This document shows, piece by piece, positions 53,801 through 61,866 of a stretch of DNA of 64,000 bases. Each line of letters opens with the position of its first letter. The first letter of the stretch is position 1. The notes beneath the pieces are model-generated. The model was not told the origin of the DNA. It ran no database searches and saw only the letters and a list, made by a program, of their open reading frames with translations. The stretch covers positions 372,001-436,000 of the forward strand of contig NZ_JBJMAV010000001.1 of the NCBI RefSeq assembly GCF_046600715.1. The letters run 5' to 3'. The position numbers were made by a program, and so were the translations under genes. Source of the stretch: Lysobacter_C viscosus. Its GTDB lineage: Bacteria > Pseudomonadota > Gammaproteobacteria > Xanthomonadales > Xanthomonadaceae.

Positions 53801-54411
53801 GGCAGGGCGAGGAGCTGGCGCAATCGGTCAACTCGCTGCTGTTCGCCTTCGCCCTGGCGATCTTCCTGGTCTACCTGGTGATGGCGTCGCAGTTCGAGTC
53901 TTTGCTGCATCCGTTCGTCATCCTCTTCACCATTCCGTTGGCGATGGTGGGCGCGGTGCTTGCCCTGCTGGTGACCGGCAACACGATCTCGGTGGTGGTC
54001 TTCATCGGCCTGATCCTGCTTGTGGGCCTGGTGACCAAGAACGCGATCATCCTGATCGACAAGGTCAACCAGCTGCGCGAAGCCGGCGTGGCCAAGCGGG
54101 AGGCGCTGGTCGAGGGCGCTCGCTCACGCCTGCGGCCGATCATCATGACCACCCTGTGCACCCTGTTCGGTTTCCTGCCGCTGGCCATCGCGATGGGCGA
54201 GGGCGCGGAGGTGCGCTCGCCGATGGCGATCACGGTGATCGGCGGCCTGCTGGTGTCCACCCTGCTGACGCTGGTCGTCATCCCGGTCGTATACGACCTT
54301 CTCGACCGTCGTCCCGATGAGCACTACCTGGCCCGTGCGCGACGCGCCCGGCTGCAGGACGCGCCCTCCGGTCCGGCAGGCGAGGGCACCATCGGGGACC
54401 AGCCGGCATGA
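50881..54411 (+). CDS. RND efflux pump, first of a tandem pair
   Basis: Inner-membrane proton antiporter of the AcrB superfamily, 1176 residues from GTG 50881. That is longer than usual (~1030-1050): a Pro-rich cytoplasmic N-terminus of about 35 residues, an Ala/Ser-rich insert in the first periplasmic loop (about 285-325) and an extended central loop (about 565-650) account for the excess. TM4 motif GLVVDDSIVVLES gives D478-D479 and E485. The C-terminal half repeats the fold (VYLVMASQFESLLHPFVILF, LVGLVTKNAIILIDK). Its stop overlaps the start of the second pump (ATGA). Confidence 0.93.
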   Translation: MSDSTHTPPPHGKDGFDPALHPPAPPFNLVEFSTRRRVTVAMVTISFLLFGLLALGNLKVNLLPDLSYPTLTVRTEYTGAAPAEIETLISEPVEEAVGVVKGLRKLKSVSRTGQSDVVLEFAWGTNMDQATLDVRDKMESLNLPLEAASPVLLRFNPSTEPILRIALAARGAPDAGETEAVRQLTELRRYADDDLKKKLEPVEGVAAVKVGGGLEDEIHVDIDQQRLAQLNLPIDTVIQRLGQENVNVSGGRLEEGSQRYLVRTVNQFASVEEIRDMLVTTQGPDGGAAQSAAEQMARVAAASGSADTMAAAASVQSASSGGNAVAGGMPVRLRDVADVRQGYREREAIIRLGGREAVELAIYKEGDANTVATADAIEARLAQIREQVPEDIELTVIDDQSEFIRHAISDVKKDAVIGGALAILIIFLFLRDGWSTFVISLSLPVSIITTFFFMGQLGLSLNVMSLGGLALATGLVVDDSIVVLESIAKARERGLGVLEAAIVGTREVSMAVVASTLTTIAVFLPLVFVEGIAGELFRDQALTVAIAIAISLVVSMTLIPMLSALKGHPPMAFPEEPPHPRWEPRSRLQKPVAIAGRGAGAGVRGAFFGLAWVFVRAWRGLVAVVSPVMRKASDLAMAPYGRAERGYLKVLPAAMARPTLVLGTAAGAFALALLMVPLLGTDLIPQLAQDRFEMTVKLPPGTPLRDTDALVRDLQRRHADEPGVQALYGVSGSGTRLDANPTESGENIGKLTVVMSDGGSEDVEAATTQRLRESMADQAGAQVDFSRPQLFSFSTPLEIELRGEDLASLERAGQQMAAMLRDNPHYADVSSTVEQGFPEIQIRFDQDRAASLGLTTRQVADAVVKKVRGEVATRYSFRDRKIDVLVRAQEADRASVEDIRQLIVNPGSNRPVRLSAVADVVATTGPSEIHRADQTRVAIVSANLRDIDLGAAVQEVEQMVAANPLTDVRMHIGGQGEELAQSVNSLLFAFALAIFLVYLVMASQFESLLHPFVILFTIPLAMVGAVLALLVTGNTISVVVFIGLILLVGLVTKNAIILIDKVNQLREAGVAKREALVEGARSRLRPIIMTTLCTLFGFLPLAIAMGEGAEVRSPMAITVIGGLLVSTLLTLVVIPVVYDLLDRRPDEHYLARARRARLQDAPSGPAGEGTIGDQPA

Positions 54412-57400
54412 GCATCGCGGAACTCAGCCTGAGGCGGCCCGTCACCACGGTGATGCTGTTCGTGTCGATGTTCGTGGTCGGCCTGATCGCCGCGGTCCGG
54501 TTGCCGCTGGAAGCGCTCCCGGACGTGTCGGCGCCGTTCCTCTTCATCCAGATGCCGTATGCCGGTTCCACCCCGGAAGAGGTCGAGCGCGAGATCCTGC
54601 GGCCGACCGAAGAGGCGCTGGCGACGATGCCGGGGATCAAGCGCATGCAGGGACGCGCGCGATCGGACGGCGCCAGCATGCCGATCGAGTTCTCCGACTG
54701 GGACAAGGACATCGCGATCACCGCCTCGGAGGCACGTGAGCGCATCGATGCCATCCGCGACGAGCTGCCCGACGACTTCCAGCGCTATTTCGTCTTCAAG
54801 TTCTCCACCAGCGACGAAGCCATCCTGCGCGTGCGGCTGGCCGCCGACACCGACCTGACCGGTGCCTACGACCTGATCGACAACCGGATGAAGCGTCGCC
54901 TCGACCGCATCCCCGGCGTGGCACGGGTGGAGATCAGCGGGGCACCGCCCAACGAGGTCGAGATCGCGATCGATCCCGATCGGTTGTCGGCGCACAACCT
55001 GGTGCTCAACGACCTGACCCAGCGCCTGCGCGCGGTCAATTTCTCGGTCTCCGCCGGCCGCATCGACGACGCAGGGCGCAGGCTGCGCGTGCAACCGGTG
55101 GGCGAGCTCGAGAGCCTGGAGCAGTTGCGCGAGCTGGTCATCGCCGACAGCGGCCTGCGCCTGGGCGACATCGCCGAGGTGCGGCTGAAGCCGGCACGCA
55201 TGGACTACGGGCGCCGCCTCGACGGGCGGGCCGCCGTCGGTCTGGATATTTTCAAGGAGCGCAACGCCAACCTGGTGGAGGTCTCCAAAGCCGTCCTTGC
55301 CGAAGTCGGCGAGATCCAGAAGGACCCGGAACTGAGTGGCATCGACTTCAAGGTGATCCAGAACCAGGGCGAGGAGGTGACCACGTCGCTGCTGGAACTG
55401 GCCGAGGCGGGCGGGATCGGCCTGGTGCTGTCGATCGCGGTGCTGTTCTTCTTCCTGCGCCACTGGCCATCGACCCTGATGGTCACGCTGGCGATCCCGA
55501 TTTGTTTCGTGATGACGCTGGGCTTCATGTACTTCGCCGGTGTCACCCTCAACATCCTTTCGCTGATGGGGCTGCTGCTGGCGGTCGGCATGCTGGTGGA
55601 CAACGCCGTGGTGGTGGTGGAGAGCATCTACCAGGAACGCGAGCGCATGCCCGACCAGCCGGTGCAGGCGTCGATCATCGGCACCCGCAACGTGGCGATC
55701 GCACTCTCGGCCGGAACGCTGTGCCATTGCATCGTGTTCGTCCCCAACCTGCTGGGCGAGACCAACAACATCAGCATCTTCATGGCGCAGATCGCGATCA
55801 CCATCTCGGTGTCGCTGCTGGCGTCATGGCTGGTGGCCGTCAGCCTGATCCCGATGCTGTCGGCAAGGATGAAGACCCCGCCGGCGGTGGCCGCCCAGGG
55901 CGGCGTCATCAGGCGCCTGCAGGATCGCTACGCACGGCTCCTGCGCTGGACGTTGGAACATCGCGGCTGGAGCGTCATCGGGATCATCCTGATCATCGGC
56001 CTGAGCATCGTGCCGATGACCCAGACCAAGTTCGACATGTTCGGCGGCGGTGGGGGTGGCAAGGAAACCAACCTCTACTACGAGTGGAAGGGCAGCTACA
56101 CCAAAGAGCAGATGTCGGACGAAGTGCTGCGGGTCGAAGACTTCCTGGACGAGAACCGCGAGCGCTTCCGCATCTCCCAGGTCTATTCCTGGTACAGCGA
56201 GCAGGGCGATGCGAGCACCCTGGTCACCTTCGACGACGCGGTGGGCGATACCAAGCCGATCACCGACGAGATCAGCAAGGAACTGCCCAAATCAGCACGG
56301 GCCAAGGTCGGCGTGCGCGGCGATGGGGACCAGTCGGGAGGCTCGGGACAGTTGGCACAGGTGCAACTGGTGGGCGACTCCACGAAGGTGCTGACATCGC
56401 TTGCAACCGACATCGTGCCCATCCTGGCGCGCCGCCCGGAACTGCGTGATGTCCGGATCGATGCGGGCGACCAGAACACCGAGCTCAACATCCGCGTTGA
56501 CCGCGAGCGTGCGGCTTCGTTCGGCTTCAGCGCACAGGAGGTGGCGGGCTTCGTCGGCCTGGCGCTCAGGGGCGCACAGCTGCGCGAGTTCAACCGCGGC
56601 GACACCGAAGTGCCGGTCTGGGTGCGCTTTGCCGGCGCCGACGACTACGGCGTTGAGGACATCGGCGGCTTCATGGTGCGCTCGCCCGACGGCAGGACGG
56701 TGCCGCTGCTGTCGATGGTCGATCTCGACGTACAGCCCTCCGCGACGCAGATCAGCCGCACCGATCGCCAGACCACCGTCACCATCCAGGCCAACCTGAA
56801 CGGCGAAACGACCGTTCCGGAAGCCCGCAAGGCGATGGAAGAAGCGCTCGGGGCGGTGTCGCTACCGGCCGGCTACAGCTACAGCTTCGACGGCAGCGCG
56901 TTCGAGCGTGACGACGACGCGAGTCGCCAGATGATGTTCAACCTGCTGATCGCGCTGGTGATGATCTACGTGGTGATGGCGGCGGTGTTCGAATCGCTGC
57001 TGTTCCCATCGGCGATCATGAGTTGCGTGCTGTTCTCGGTGTTCGGGGTGTTCTGGCTGTTCTGGCTGACCGGCACGACCTTCTCGGTGATGGCCTTCAT
57101 CGGCATCCTGGTGCTGATGGGGGTGGTGGTGAACAACGGCATCGTGATGGTGGAGCACATCAACAACCTGCGTCGTCGGGGCCTGTCGCGTACCGACGCG
57201 CTGGTCGAGGGCAGCCGCGAACGCCTGCGTCCGATCATGATGACCATGGGCACCGCGATCCTGGCGATGGTGCCGATCTCCTTCAGCGACACAGTCCTGC
57301 TGGGCGGGCTGACCTACTCGCCGATGGCCCGTGCGGTTGCCGGCGGTCTGGCGTTTTCGACCGTCGTCAGCCTGCTGTTCCTGCCGACGATCTACGCCAT

Positions 57401-57482
57401 CCTCGATGACCTGAGCAACGGCACTACCCGGGTGATACGCCGTGCCTCGCGCCCACGCACGGGGGTGGCCGCGACGGTTTGA
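54408..57482 (+). CDS. RND efflux pump, second of a tandem pair
   Basis: 1024-residue AcrB-superfamily transporter whose ATG overlaps the stop of the first pump. TM4 reads GMLVDNAVVVVES: D398 is kept, but the neighbouring position, Asp in AcrB-type pumps and in the partner, is N399; E405 is present. The arrangement adaptor-pump-pump resembles MdtABC, where two different RND subunits form a mixed trimer. Ends with the usual VNNGIVMVEHINNLRRRG and LLFLPTIYAIL segments. The substrate is unknown. A small exported peptide gene follows 78 bp later, before a terminator. Confidence 0.93.
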   Translation: MSIAELSLRRPVTTVMLFVSMFVVGLIAAVRLPLEALPDVSAPFLFIQMPYAGSTPEEVEREILRPTEEALATMPGIKRMQGRARSDGASMPIEFSDWDKDIAITASEARERIDAIRDELPDDFQRYFVFKFSTSDEAILRVRLAADTDLTGAYDLIDNRMKRRLDRIPGVARVEISGAPPNEVEIAIDPDRLSAHNLVLNDLTQRLRAVNFSVSAGRIDDAGRRLRVQPVGELESLEQLRELVIADSGLRLGDIAEVRLKPARMDYGRRLDGRAAVGLDIFKERNANLVEVSKAVLAEVGEIQKDPELSGIDFKVIQNQGEEVTTSLLELAEAGGIGLVLSIAVLFFFLRHWPSTLMVTLAIPICFVMTLGFMYFAGVTLNILSLMGLLLAVGMLVDNAVVVVESIYQERERMPDQPVQASIIGTRNVAIALSAGTLCHCIVFVPNLLGETNNISIFMAQIAITISVSLLASWLVAVSLIPMLSARMKTPPAVAAQGGVIRRLQDRYARLLRWTLEHRGWSVIGIILIIGLSIVPMTQTKFDMFGGGGGGKETNLYYEWKGSYTKEQMSDEVLRVEDFLDENRERFRISQVYSWYSEQGDASTLVTFDDAVGDTKPITDEISKELPKSARAKVGVRGDGDQSGGSGQLAQVQLVGDSTKVLTSLATDIVPILARRPELRDVRIDAGDQNTELNIRVDRERAASFGFSAQEVAGFVGLALRGAQLREFNRGDTEVPVWVRFAGADDYGVEDIGGFMVRSPDGRTVPLLSMVDLDVQPSATQISRTDRQTTVTIQANLNGETTVPEARKAMEEALGAVSLPAGYSYSFDGSAFERDDDASRQMMFNLLIALVMIYVVMAAVFESLLFPSAIMSCVLFSVFGVFWLFWLTGTTFSVMAFIGILVLMGVVVNNGIVMVEHINNLRRRGLSRTDALVEGSRERLRPIMMTMGTAILAMVPISFSDTVLLGGLTYSPMARAVAGGLAFSTVVSLLFLPTIYAILDDLSNGTTRVIRRASRPRTGVAATV

Positions 57483-57560
57483 CGCCATGGCCCGGCGGGG
57501 CGAGACTGCCCCTCGCAACCGCACCGGTTGCGTCGACATCAATCACAGGGAAGCCTGATC

Positions 57561-57701
57561 ATGAAAAGGAAAGTCGCGGTGGTCGCAGTGGCACTCGCAT
57601 GCCTGCTGCCAATCGGAAGCGCCGTCGCCGAGGAACGCAGTCCCATCCTCGAGAAGATCTGCGAGGCGGCTCCGGGGTTCTGCAAGCTCTGGCAACTCTG
57701 A
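57561..57701 (+). CDS. 46-residue exported two-cysteine peptide
   Basis: ATG 57561 with AGGGAAG eight bases upstream. MKRKVAVVAVALACLLPIG and SAVA form a classical signal peptide (cleavage expected after residue 23, AVA-EE). The predicted mature peptide has 23 residues with C34 and C41 in KICEAAPGFCKLW, spaced for a disulfide loop, and ends WQL. It is 78 bp after the RND pair and directly before a strong terminator, so probably the last cistron. Codon use is like its neighbours. No known family recognised; possibly a pump-associated peptide, a processed signal or a leftover membrane-system accessory. Existence is well supported by signal, ribosome site and terminator; function is open. Confidence 0.65.
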   Translation: MKRKVAVVAVALACLLPIGSAVAEERSPILEKICEAAPGFCKLWQL

Positions 57702-57723
57702 CTTCGCAAGCCTCGATCTGAAG

Positions 57724-57756
57724 ACGGCCCCGTGATCCCACGGGGCCGTTTCGTTT
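57724..57756 (+). terminator. Rho-independent terminator of the RND-peptide operon
   Basis: ACGGCCCCGTG, loop ATCC, CACGGGGCCGT, then TTTCGTTT. Perfect 11-bp stem, 22 bases after the small-peptide stop and before the convergent TraB-family gene. Confidence 0.9.
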
Positions 57757-57761
57757 CCTTC

Positions 57762-59009
57762 TCATCCGAACAGCGTGCCGAGCATCCGCAGGCCACCGGT
57801 CCACACGCCGATGGCGGTGCCCATGCTGGTCAGGAAGAAGTTCAGCAGCACGCGGGAGACCCGGTTCCGCCACCACCCCCGGGCTGTCTGGATGTCGTCG
57901 CGCAATGCCATGAAGTCGGCATAGGTCGGCTTGCGCAGCCATGCTTCGGTCAGCGCGCTGAGCGTGCCGGAGGCAAGGGCGGGGTGGAGCGGGGTGATCG
58001 GGGAGGCGAGGAACGCCACCAGGATGCTCAGAGGGTGGCCGCCGGCGAGGGCGCACCCGATCGCTCCGAGTACGCCAGTGGCGAGTGCCCACTGCAAGAG
58101 CAGGTCGGCGCCCACGTCGATTCCACCCTGCCAGAAGCCCCAGGCGAAACCACCCAGCACGAAGACCGCCAGGATCAGGGTGAACCACGGGATATTGCTC
58201 TTGGCGGGCACCGACTCAAGCGACTCGCGCTCGGCGGAGGCGTCCCGGGTGTCTTCCCGCAGGTGGCGCGCCATGCCCTGCAGATGGCCGGCACCGACTA
58301 CCGCAAGGACCTCGGTGCCCGCGGCGAGCGGCTCCCCGCCAACGCCTTCGCCCACCTCGCGCAGCCGCGCTGCCATGTACCGGTCGCGTTCGGCGATCAC
58401 GCTCTCATACAGGGCCGGGCTGTCGCTGGCGAACTCGCTGAAGCTGGCTTCGAGGATGTCGCCCTGCTTGAGCTTCTCGATCTCTTCGTCGCCCACGGTG
58501 TCTTCGGCCAGCAGGGATGCCAGCAGCCCACCCATCAGCTTGGCCCGGCCCCAGAACCCCAGCCGCGCCGACGCGCGCCTGAAGGTCAGGCCCACGTCGC
58601 GGTCGATCAGGTGCACCGGGAGGTCGCGATGGCGTGCCTCCAGCACCGCGCGCTTCAGCTCCGCGCCCGGCTCCACCCCCAGCTGCTCGGCGAGGCGACG
58701 CTGGTAGGCCGACAGGGCAAGGTTGGCGGCGAACATCGCGGTGCGATCGCTGCGGATCACCTGCACCAGGTCGAGCCGGGCGAGCGAGTCCGGATCGGTC
58801 AGCGCGTTGAGCCGGTTTTCGTCGAGCTCCACCGCGACCACGTCGAAGCTGCCGCCCGTGATCGCGTCGCGCACCGCCTCCACGCTGGCACGCGAAATGT
58901 GCGCGGTACCCATCAGGGTGTAGCGCACGCCGTCGCGTTCGACCACCTCGTGCGGCTGGCTGCGCCAGTCGGTTGGAAGGGCGGCTTGGGGTGCGACGGC
59001 TTCGGTCAT
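57762..59009 (-). CDS. TraB/PrgY-family (Tiki-fold) membrane protein
   Basis: 415 residues. The N-terminal two thirds match the TraB/PrgY/Tiki family of putative metallohydrolases: LMGTAHISRASVEAVRDAI, VVAVELDENRLNAL, VHLIDRDVGLTF and VVGAGHLQGM supply the conserved His, Glu and Asp. The last third has about four transmembrane helices (from about residue 275). PrgY in Enterococcus limits peptide pheromone activity; the role in Gram-negative bacteria is unknown. 34 bp downstream of aguB on the same strand, probably the end of the agmatine operon. Confidence 0.85.
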   Translation of the reverse strand: MTEAVAPQAALPTDWRSQPHEVVERDGVRYTLMGTAHISRASVEAVRDAITGGSFDVVAVELDENRLNALTDPDSLARLDLVQVIRSDRTAMFAANLALSAYQRRLAEQLGVEPGAELKRAVLEARHRDLPVHLIDRDVGLTFRRASARLGFWGRAKLMGGLLASLLAEDTVGDEEIEKLKQGDILEASFSEFASDSPALYESVIAERDRYMAARLREVGEGVGGEPLAAGTEVLAVVGAGHLQGMARHLREDTRDASAERESLESVPAKSNIPWFTLILAVFVLGGFAWGFWQGGIDVGADLLLQWALATGVLGAIGCALAGGHPLSILVAFLASPITPLHPALASGTLSALTEAWLRKPTYADFMALRDDIQTARGWWRNRVSRVLLNFFLTSMGTAIGVWTGGLRMLGTLFG

Positions 59010-59043
59010 GGGCTCTGGTCGATGGATGAGGGGAACGCGTGGA

Positions 59044-59943
59044 TCAGTCGCGGTAGCGGCGTAGCAGGTCGCCGTAGGCGTCGATCCGCCGGTCGCGCAG
59101 GAACGGCCAGATACGGCGGACGTGTTCGCTGCGCTGCAGGTCGACCTCGGCCATCAGGACCTGCGGCTCGCCACCGGCTTCGGCCAGGAACTCGCCTTGC
59201 GGCCCCAGCACATGGCTGCTGCCCCAGAAGTCGATGCCCGATGCACCGACCGGGGAGGGCTCATGGCCGACGCGGTTGCACGAGAGCACGGGCAGCCCGT
59301 TGGCCACTGCGTGGCCACGGTGGCTGAGGATCCAGGCATCACGCTGCCGGGCCTTCTCGTCCTGCGCGTCGTCGGGATCCCATCCGATCGCGGTGGGATA
59401 GAGCAGGATCTCCGCCCCCGCCAGCGCCATCAGGCGCGCGCCTTCCGGATACCACTGGTCCCAGCACACCAGCACGCCCAGGCGGCCCACCGACGTGTCG
59501 ATGGGCTCGAAGCCCAGGTCGCCCGGGGTGAAGTAGAACTTCTCGTAGAACCCCGGGTCGTCGGGGATGTGCATCTTGCGATACTTGCCGGCAATGGAGC
59601 CATCGGCCTCGAACACCACCGCGGTGTTGTGGTAAAGCCCGGCTGCGCGGCGTTCGAACAGCGAACTGACAAGCACCACGCCGTGCGCCCTGGCCAGCTT
59701 CGACAACCGCTCCGTGCTCGGCCCGGGGATGGGCTCGGCCAGGTCGAACTCGTCCACCGACTCGTGCTGGCAGAAGTACGCGCCGTTATGCAGCTCCTGC
59801 AGGAGCACCAGACGCGCACCGTTGCCCGCGGCCTCGGCTACGCGGTCCTCGATCAGCGAGAGGTTGGCCGCGGCATTGCCGCCCGCCTGGTCGATGATGG
59901 CGCGCTCCTGGATGAGCGCGACAGTGAGGGTCTTGTTGGCCAT
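59044..59943 (-). CDS. aguB: N-carbamoylputrescine amidohydrolase
   Basis: Nitrilase-superfamily enzyme releasing putrescine, CO2 and ammonia from N-carbamoylputrescine. 299 residues. Catalytic triad E50 (VLLQELHNG), K123 (YRKMHIPDDPGFYEKFYF) and C160 (VLVCWDQWYPEGAR), the last being the AguB-specific sequence. aguA is 37 bp upstream on the same strand. Together they form the plant-type agmatine-to-putrescine route also found in Pseudomonas and Xanthomonas. Confidence 0.95.
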   Translation of the reverse strand: MANKTLTVALIQERAIIDQAGGNAAANLSLIEDRVAEAAGNGARLVLLQELHNGAYFCQHESVDEFDLAEPIPGPSTERLSKLARAHGVVLVSSLFERRAAGLYHNTAVVFEADGSIAGKYRKMHIPDDPGFYEKFYFTPGDLGFEPIDTSVGRLGVLVCWDQWYPEGARLMALAGAEILLYPTAIGWDPDDAQDEKARQRDAWILSHRGHAVANGLPVLSCNRVGHEPSPVGASGIDFWGSSHVLGPQGEFLAEAGGEPQVLMAEVDLQRSEHVRRIWPFLRDRRIDAYGDLLRRYRD

Positions 59944-59980
59944 GACGTCCCGGGTCGGAAGTTCGTCGGATGCGTGACGG

Positions 59981-61036
59981 TCAACCGCGTGCGCTGAATG
60001 CGCCAGCGGGCAGTTGCATGGTGATGCAGTGGAGGCTTCCGTTCTGCCAGATCAGCGGCCGGCAGGGGACCTGCACGACCTCCCGGCCGGGGAAGGCCGA
60101 TGACAGCACGTCGGCTGCAGACTGGTCGACGCTTCGACCTTCGTCGTCCTGCCCGTAGGCGGGCATCAGCACGGCACCGTTGATGATCAGGAAATTGGCG
60201 TAGCTGGCCGCCAGGCGGCGGCCCTCATCGACGACGGGTTGCGCCCACGGCAGCTTGAAAAGTCGGTACGGCTCGCCATCCGTCGTCCGTAGTGCCGCCA
60301 GTTCCTTCCCCATCGCCTGCAACTCGTCGTAGTGCGAGTCGGTGGGGTCGTCGCAGCCCTGGTAGACGATGGCATCGACGGCCGCAAAGCGGGCCAGCGT
60401 GTCGACATGGGCGTCGGTGTCGTCGCCCTCCAGGTAGCCGTGCTCCAGCCACAGCACACGGTCCTGGTGGAGCCAGCCGGCCAGCCGGGAAGTGAGGTCG
60501 TCGCGGGTGGCACCCGGGTGGCGTTCGTGCAGGCACTGCCACGTCGTCAGCAGCGTGCCCTGGCCGTCGGTTTCGATGGCGCCGCCTTCCAGCGCGAAGT
60601 CGAACGGGCTGTGCTCGGCGCTGCCGAGAACCCCGCCTGCGTGCAACTGTTCCACCAGGCGGTCATCGCGCCCGGCCTCGAATTTGCCGCCCCAACCCGT
60701 GAACCGGAAATCGAGCAGGCGGTGGCCGGTGGGGCCGGCCAGCGTGATGGGGCCGGAGTCGCGCAGCCACGTATCGTCGTAGGCCACATCGACAAAATGC
60801 ACGCGGTCCATGTCGATGCGCGCGGACGCCAGTCGGGCACGTGCATAGGCCTGAACGTCGTCGTCCGCCACGCAGATGACCGCAGGCTGGAAGCGGGTGA
60901 TCGCCTCGACCAACGCGATGTAGGTCTCCTCGACCTGTTCCAGCCGGTCTGCCCAGTCGGTGCCGGCGTGCGGCCACGCGATCAGGACCGCGGACTGGGG
61001 CTCCCACTCCGCGGGGAAACGGTATCTCTCGGTCAT
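59981..61036 (-). CDS. aguA: Agmatine deiminase
   Basis: Converts agmatine to N-carbamoylputrescine and ammonia. 351 residues from ATG 61036 (TERYRFPAEWEPQSAVLIAWPH). Pentein fold of the guanidine-modifying family: YDDTWLRDSGP, GWGGKFEA, catalytic His in LEHGYLEGDDTDAHVD and nucleophile C337 in GSLHCITMQLPAG. Short gaps to both neighbours (37 bp each side) suggest one transcript with the BamE-like gene, aguB and the TraB-family gene. Confidence 0.95.
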   Translation of the reverse strand: MTERYRFPAEWEPQSAVLIAWPHAGTDWADRLEQVEETYIALVEAITRFQPAVICVADDDVQAYARARLASARIDMDRVHFVDVAYDDTWLRDSGPITLAGPTGHRLLDFRFTGWGGKFEAGRDDRLVEQLHAGGVLGSAEHSPFDFALEGGAIETDGQGTLLTTWQCLHERHPGATRDDLTSRLAGWLHQDRVLWLEHGYLEGDDTDAHVDTLARFAAVDAIVYQGCDDPTDSHYDELQAMGKELAALRTTDGEPYRLFKLPWAQPVVDEGRRLAASYANFLIINGAVLMPAYGQDDEGRSVDQSAADVLSSAFPGREVVQVPCRPLIWQNGSLHCITMQLPAGAFSARG

Positions 61037-61073
61037 TGGCTTGCGTGTCTGGAGTGAGCCCTGGTGGGCAGGT

Positions 61074-61403
61074 TCAGCGGATGGGCGGACTGGGGCCGAC
61101 TTCGGTCGGATCGGCCTTGTTGAGGACGGCGTCGATGACCCGGTCCCTCTCGAAATAGACAGTGAATTGCGGGTAGACCCAGCGGTTGATGGTCGGCCAC
61201 TGGCGCTTCTGGCCACCGCGGGGATCCATGCGTGCGGAGGGAGCGCCGTGGCGCGCCTGGACCTGGGCCATGCTCAGGCCACGGGCGGGCAGGGCCATGG
61301 CACCTTCCTCATGCACGCGCTCGATCAGCAGCGTCTGGGCGGATGCAGCCATCGGCAGCGCCAACAGCGCGGCCATCGAAAGGGCGGAAATGCGAAGGAT
61401 CAT
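61074..61403 (-). CDS. Periplasmic BamE-like (SmpA/OmlA fold) small protein
   Basis: 109 residues from ATG 61403; signal peptide MAALLALPMAASA followed by Q. The mature region GLSMAQVQARHGAPSARMDP then YPQFTVYFERDRVIDAVL has the helix-turn plus beta pattern of SmpA/OmlA (BamE-like) domains, but there is no lipobox Cys and it is clearly distinct from the bamE at 21812. First gene of the run containing aguA and aguB. Function unknown. Confidence 0.65.
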   Translation of the reverse strand: MILRISALSMAALLALPMAASAQTLLIERVHEEGAMALPARGLSMAQVQARHGAPSARMDPRGGQKRQWPTINRWVYPQFTVYFERDRVIDAVLNKADPTEVGPSPPIR

Positions 61404-61528
61404 GGGTCGGCCTCGTCGTCGGCGCCATTTGCGCGCCCCGATTCTAAGCACACCGGTGCAATGCGACGCGTGCATGGCCCGATGGCGGCCAAGGGCACGG
61501 ACGGGGCGGAGGACCGGGGGCGCAAACA

Positions 61529-61551
61529 GAAAGGCCGCCTTTCGGCGGCCC
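61529..61551 (-). terminator. Terminator of rpmJ
   Basis: Minus strand GGGCCGCC, loop GAAA, GGCGGCC, then TTTCTGTTT. Starts 36 bases past the rpmJ stop; the T-tract is imperfect. Confidence 0.7.
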
Positions 61552-61586
61552 TCTTTCGATGCCCGGCAGCACCGGGCGTCGGCGGA

Positions 61587-61712
61587 TCAGCGCTGGCGAG
61601 CCTTGAAACGCGGGTTCGACTTGCAGATCACGAAGACCTTGCCACGGCGGCGAACGACCTTGCAGTCGCGGTGACGGGCCTTCGCCGACTTCAGGGAGGA
61701 CAGGACCTTCAT
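61587..61712 (-). CDS. rpmJ: 50S ribosomal protein L36 (41-residue, zinc-free type)
   Basis: Small 23S rRNA-binding protein. 41 residues from ATG 61712 (MKVLSSLKSAKARHRDCKVV). It has only C17 and C30 and lacks the full CCHC zinc set, and carries the C-terminal SNPRFKARQR extension: this is the long, zinc-independent form like E. coli YkgO. The frame is open upstream of the ATG but that part is not ribosomal protein. In many bacteria the zinc-free paralogue is controlled by Zur; no Zur site was identified here, and xanthomonads often have this form as their only L36. Confidence 0.93.
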   Translation of the reverse strand: MKVLSSLKSAKARHRDCKVVRRRGKVFVICKSNPRFKARQR

Positions 61713-61866
61713 GACAGACCTCGGCAACGGATAGGGGAAATCAAGCCCGCGAGTATAGCGGCGGTGCGACAGGGGAAGCAAGGGGGCACGCATCCGCCCA
61801 ATCCGCCAGCCGGACTGCTGCCAACAAGCTGGCACGTCCGGCTGTCGGCACATTCATAATGGTGCG

